Shown: positions 32,977 to 32,987 of the stretch, one piece after another
How positions within the stretch are numbered: position 1 is the first letter of the stretch
How the letters are laid out: each line of letters begins with the position of its first letter
Origin: an uncultured Oscillospiraceae bacterium
Lineage (GTDB): Bacteria > Bacillota > Clostridia > Oscillospirales > Ruminococcaceae
Direction: 5' to 3'
DNA: 32,987 bases
Assembly (NCBI GenBank): GCA_949745795.1
Contig: CATKAZ010000116.1
Location: forward strand, 1 to 32,987
Position numbers and translations under genes: made by a program
The notes under the pieces: generated by a model
Database searches by the model: none
Seen by the model: the letters and a program-made list of their open reading frames with translations, nothing else
What the model was told of the DNA's origin: nothing

Positions 32977-32987
32977 AGATCGGAAGA
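32977..32987 (+). other. Probable sequencing-adapter remnant at contig end
   Basis: The last 11 bases, AGATCGGAAGA, equal the first 11 bases of the Illumina TruSeq adapter. Located exactly at the contig terminus, they are best treated as non-genomic. Confidence 0.8.

Overview
The window is an AT-rich chromosomal contig from a Gram-positive, low-GC anaerobe. The best guess is a fibre-degrading Ruminococcus or a close relative in the Oscillospiraceae. Reasons: two secreted proteins end in type I dockerins (the cellulosome plug-in module), one gene encodes a surface-anchored CBM-GH9 cellulase, the housekeeping proteins look clostridial (fused PurL, MtaB, yceD-rpmF), and there is an oxygen-sensitive indolepyruvate:ferredoxin oxidoreductase. 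Species cannot be fixed by reading alone.

Layout. Positions 1-15703 are almost entirely minus strand: a truncated prmA at the left edge; a secreted cysteine-peptidase-like/SH3/dockerin protein 2 nt upstream of prmA; a CBM-Ig-GH9 cellulase with a C-terminal membrane anchor; a membrane-anchored alpha/beta hydrolase that lacks its nucleophilic serine; a possible 25-codon small ORF; tex; the der-plsY-gpsA operon; yceD-rpmF under a perfect consensus promoter; a small P-loop protein; pgi; a D,D-carboxypeptidase homologue with all three catalytic motifs altered; and an HPr-like protein without the phosphorylatable histidine. Back-to-back promoters at 15772-15834 then switch transcription to the plus strand for mtaB and the large fused purL. 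A bidirectional terminator separates purL from a minus-strand uridine-kinase-like gene.

Positions 22231-28997 hold the most coherent functional unit: a seven-gene plus-strand operon with two phenylacetate-CoA-ligase paralogues flanking a HAD phosphatase and iorAB, followed by a tandem-ACT protein and a zinc-ribbon protein. It is read here as arylacetyl-CoA/aryl-pyruvate interconversion, either aromatic amino acid breakdown or, as known physiologically for rumen cellulolytic bacteria, synthesis of aromatic amino acids from arylacetates. A palindrome overlaps its promoter region.

The right end (29019-32987) carries a dockerin protein of the DUF4874/DUF4832 type, then a tyrosine recombinase at the contig edge that probably marks the border of an integrated element not otherwise sampled. 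The last 11 bases match the start of the Illumina TruSeq adapter and are probably not genomic. No rRNA, tRNA, CRISPR array or recognisable riboswitch was seen. No stretch longer than 300 bases lacks a gene. A clearly new multi-gene defence or mobile system is not evident; the best leads are the pseudoenzyme-like proteins, the arylacetate operon with its candidate operator, and the small ORF after tex.
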